Shown in pieces: positions 5,267-6,149 of a stretch of 6,149 nt of DNA. Source of the DNA: an uncultured Verrucomicrobiota bacterium (GTDB lineage Bacteria > Verrucomicrobiota > Verrucomicrobiia > Limisphaerales > UBA1096); assembly GCA_913050205.1 (NCBI GenBank), contig CAJXAU010000109.1:1-6149 (forward strand), written 5' to 3'. The translations under genes and the position numbers were made by a program. The notes beneath the pieces are model-generated. The model searched no databases. It saw nothing but the letters and a program-made list of their open reading frames with translations, and was not told the origin of the DNA. The first letter of the stretch is position 1. The number at the start of each line of letters is the position of its first letter.

Positions 5267-5746
5267 TTACTGGAGCTTGCCCAGCGTCTCCTTGATCGCG
5301 TCAAAATTCGGGAGATCCTTCGGGGTCGGAGTCTGCTCGCTGTACTGCACCACCCCGTCCTTGTCGATGACGAACGCCGCGCGTGCGGAGACCGAGCCAA
5401 AGCCCATCAGGTCATCCAGCAAAACGCCATAGTCGGCAGCGGTACTTTTGTTCAAGTCACTGGCCAGCGTGATGCCGATACCCTCCTTCTGCGCCCAGGC
5501 TTCCTGCGCAAACGGGCTGTCCACACTGATGCCGATCACGTCCGCGTTCAGGTCAGTGTACGCACCGAGTCCGGCGGTGATGTCGCACAATTCGCCGGTG
5601 CAAACACCGGTGAACGCCAACGGGACAAATAGCAACACAGTGTTTTTACTGCCAAAGTTGCTGCTGAGGGTGACGTCCGCGACGTCTCCGCTGCTCTTCG
5701 ATTTCAGGGTGAAATCCGGGGCCTTGGTTCCTACTTCAATTGCCAT
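5267..5746 (-). CDS. Peroxiredoxin, BCP/AhpE-like thiol peroxidase
   Basis: A complete 159-residue cytoplasmic peroxiredoxin of the AhpC/TSA superfamily that reduces hydrogen peroxide and organic hydroperoxides through a cysteine. The active site P-L-A-F-T-G-V-C (Pro42, Thr46, Cys49) carries the peroxidatic Cys49, and Arg122 in SARAAFVID is the conserved active-site arginine. Cys54 lies five residues after Cys49, the spacing of the resolving cysteine in BCP-type atypical two-Cys enzymes, so an intramolecular disulphide is likely. The N-terminus (VGTKAPDFTL) is typical, which fixes the ATG at 5746. The open frame continues upstream into the oppositely oriented RNase P RNA, but nothing there resembles protein. 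No Shine-Dalgarno sequence is present. The gene is divergent from rnpB and closed by a strong terminator. BCP versus AhpE subfamily cannot be settled by eye. Confidence 0.93.
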   Translation of the reverse strand: MAIEVGTKAPDFTLKSKSSGDVADVTLSSNFGSKNTVLLFVPLAFTGVCTGELCDITAGLGAYTDLNADVIGISVDSPFAQEAWAQKEGIGITLASDLNKSTAADYGVLLDDLMGFGSVSARAAFVIDKDGVVQYSEQTPTPKDLPNFDAIKETLGKLQ

Positions 5747-5753
5747 GATTATT

Positions 5754-5792
5754 AGGGGTACTGGTTTTTTTACGGCGTTTCGCCGTGCCCCT
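5754..5792 (-). promoter_or_regulatory. Possible leader hairpin of the peroxiredoxin mRNA
   Basis: A 6-bp stem with a 3-nt loop (ACGGCG at 5772-5777, CGCCGT at 5781-5786) is enclosed by a second pairing, AGGGG (5754-5758) with CCCCT (5788-5792), eight bases before the peroxiredoxin start. In the leftward transcript the inner hairpin is followed by seven As, so it is not a terminator. It may be a leader structure affecting translation or stability. Confidence 0.3.
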
Positions 5793-5802
5793 TTTAAGCA
5801 TC

Positions 5803-5834
5803 GCTTGGCCAAAGTCAACCACGCTTGGCCAAGC
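5803..5834. repeat. Pair of GCTTGGCCAAGC palindromes upstream of rnpB
   Basis: A degenerate copy GCTTGGCCAAAG (5803-5814) and an exact copy (5823-5834, with CG flanks) are spaced 20 bp apart, about two helical turns. They lie in the spacer between the divergent peroxiredoxin and rnpB, just before the likely rnpB promoter. A weak candidate promoter is TTGTTT (5838-5843), 17 bp, TAGCTT (5861-5866). Confidence 0.85.
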
Positions 5835-5880
5835 GGCTTGTTTGGACTGGGACAAAGCGGTAGCTTGGCTTGGTTCTCTG

Positions 5881-6149
5881 ATCCCGGGAGGGCGGAGGGT
5901 CGCCTCCGGTTTACCGGGGGAGGAAAGTCCGAACTCCGCAGGGCGCGATGCCGCGTAACCCGTTCATGAGGATGGGATGCACGCGGGAGACGGAGCTTGA
6001 AGGCTCCGCCGACGGCCAGTGCCACAGAAAACAAACCGCTCGGTTCGCCGGGTAAGGGTGAAAAGGTGGGGTAAGAGCCCACCGCCCCAAGAGCAATCGC
6101 GGGGGCACGGTAAACCCCATTGGGAGCAAGACCAAATAGGGAGCCCGGG
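5881..6149 (+). ncRNA. rnpB: RNase P RNA, bacterial type A, 3' end cut off
   Basis: The catalytic RNA of RNase P, which trims 5' leaders from precursor tRNAs. The P3 hairpin CCTCCGG-TTTA-CCGGGGG (5903-5920) is followed by the 5' P4 signature GAGGAAAGTCCG (5920-5931). Next come AGTGCCACAGAAAACAAACC, the P15 region (GGTAAGGGTGAAAAGGTG then GGTAAGAGCCCACC), GGCACGGTAAACCCC and GGAGCAAGACCAAATAGG. These are the most conserved blocks of the bacterial type A RNA in the right order. By comparison with E. coli M1 RNA, which I recall continues about 100-120 nt beyond AAATAGG, the 3' part and the P1/P2 closing strands lie outside the window. The 5' end is set by aligning GTCGCC (5899-5904) with the same motif near nucleotide 16 of M1 RNA, so it is uncertain by some 10 nt. 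Confidence 0.96.

Noticed and set aside
4607..5632. Long rightward open frame of 341 codons
   Set aside because: It is antisense to the DUF368 and peroxiredoxin genes, has the His/Arg/Gln-rich composition of an antisense shadow, and crosses a strong terminator.
5747..6082. Upstream extension of the peroxiredoxin reading frame to 271 residues
   Set aside because: The extra 112 codons are antisense to RNase P RNA, contain no peroxiredoxin-like residues, and the typical N-terminus begins at the ATG at 5746.

Overview
This window is bacterial chromosomal DNA, moderately GC-rich and gene-dense. It carries mostly housekeeping genes plus one signalling gene. Four of the six protein genes have no recognisable Shine-Dalgarno sequence. 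Together with the gene set and protein flavour this would fit the Planctomycetota-Verrucomicrobiota group, Verrucomicrobiota perhaps best, but that placement is an inference from memory and weak.

Layout. At the left edge the first 88 codons of glutamate synthase large subunit (gltB) run leftward. A 292-bp divergent regulatory region (265-556) follows, with a strong hairpin in the gltB leader, an AT-rich block with two inverted repeats, and several copies of a short palindrome. Rightward from 557 is a 677-residue protein that joins a TPR/TRAFs-binding-like N-terminus, a Rossmann/SLOG-like middle and a class III nucleotide cyclase domain. It meets glycerate 2-kinase (leftward, 2568-3698) tail to tail with a 23-bp overlap. 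A small monothiol-type glutaredoxin-like gene (3767-4099, rightward) is divergent from the kinase and ends in a clear intrinsic terminator. That terminator overlaps the stop codon of a convergent DUF368/PopT-type membrane protein (4130-5173, leftward). Upstream of it on the same strand is a BCP-type peroxiredoxin (5267-5746, leftward) with its own strong terminator. The right end holds the 5' two thirds or so of RNase P RNA (rnpB, rightward, cut by the window end).

The genes do not form one pathway. Nitrogen assimilation (gltB), glycerate metabolism (glycerate kinase), thiol redox (glutaredoxin, peroxiredoxin), lipid-carrier recycling (PopT) and tRNA processing (rnpB) are side by side, mostly as single-gene units.

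The most unusual signal is a 12-bp perfect palindrome, GCTTGGCCAAGC (best consensus CGCTTGGCCAAGCG). There are six exact copies and four one- or two-mismatch copies in 6.1 kb. They occur both between genes and inside genes, and the coding copies use all three reading frames. This looks like a highly iterated palindrome comparable in behaviour to cyanobacterial HIP1, and I do not recognise it as a described element. The second item of interest is the cyclase, whose nucleotide-specificity positions differ from those of known adenylate and guanylate cyclases.
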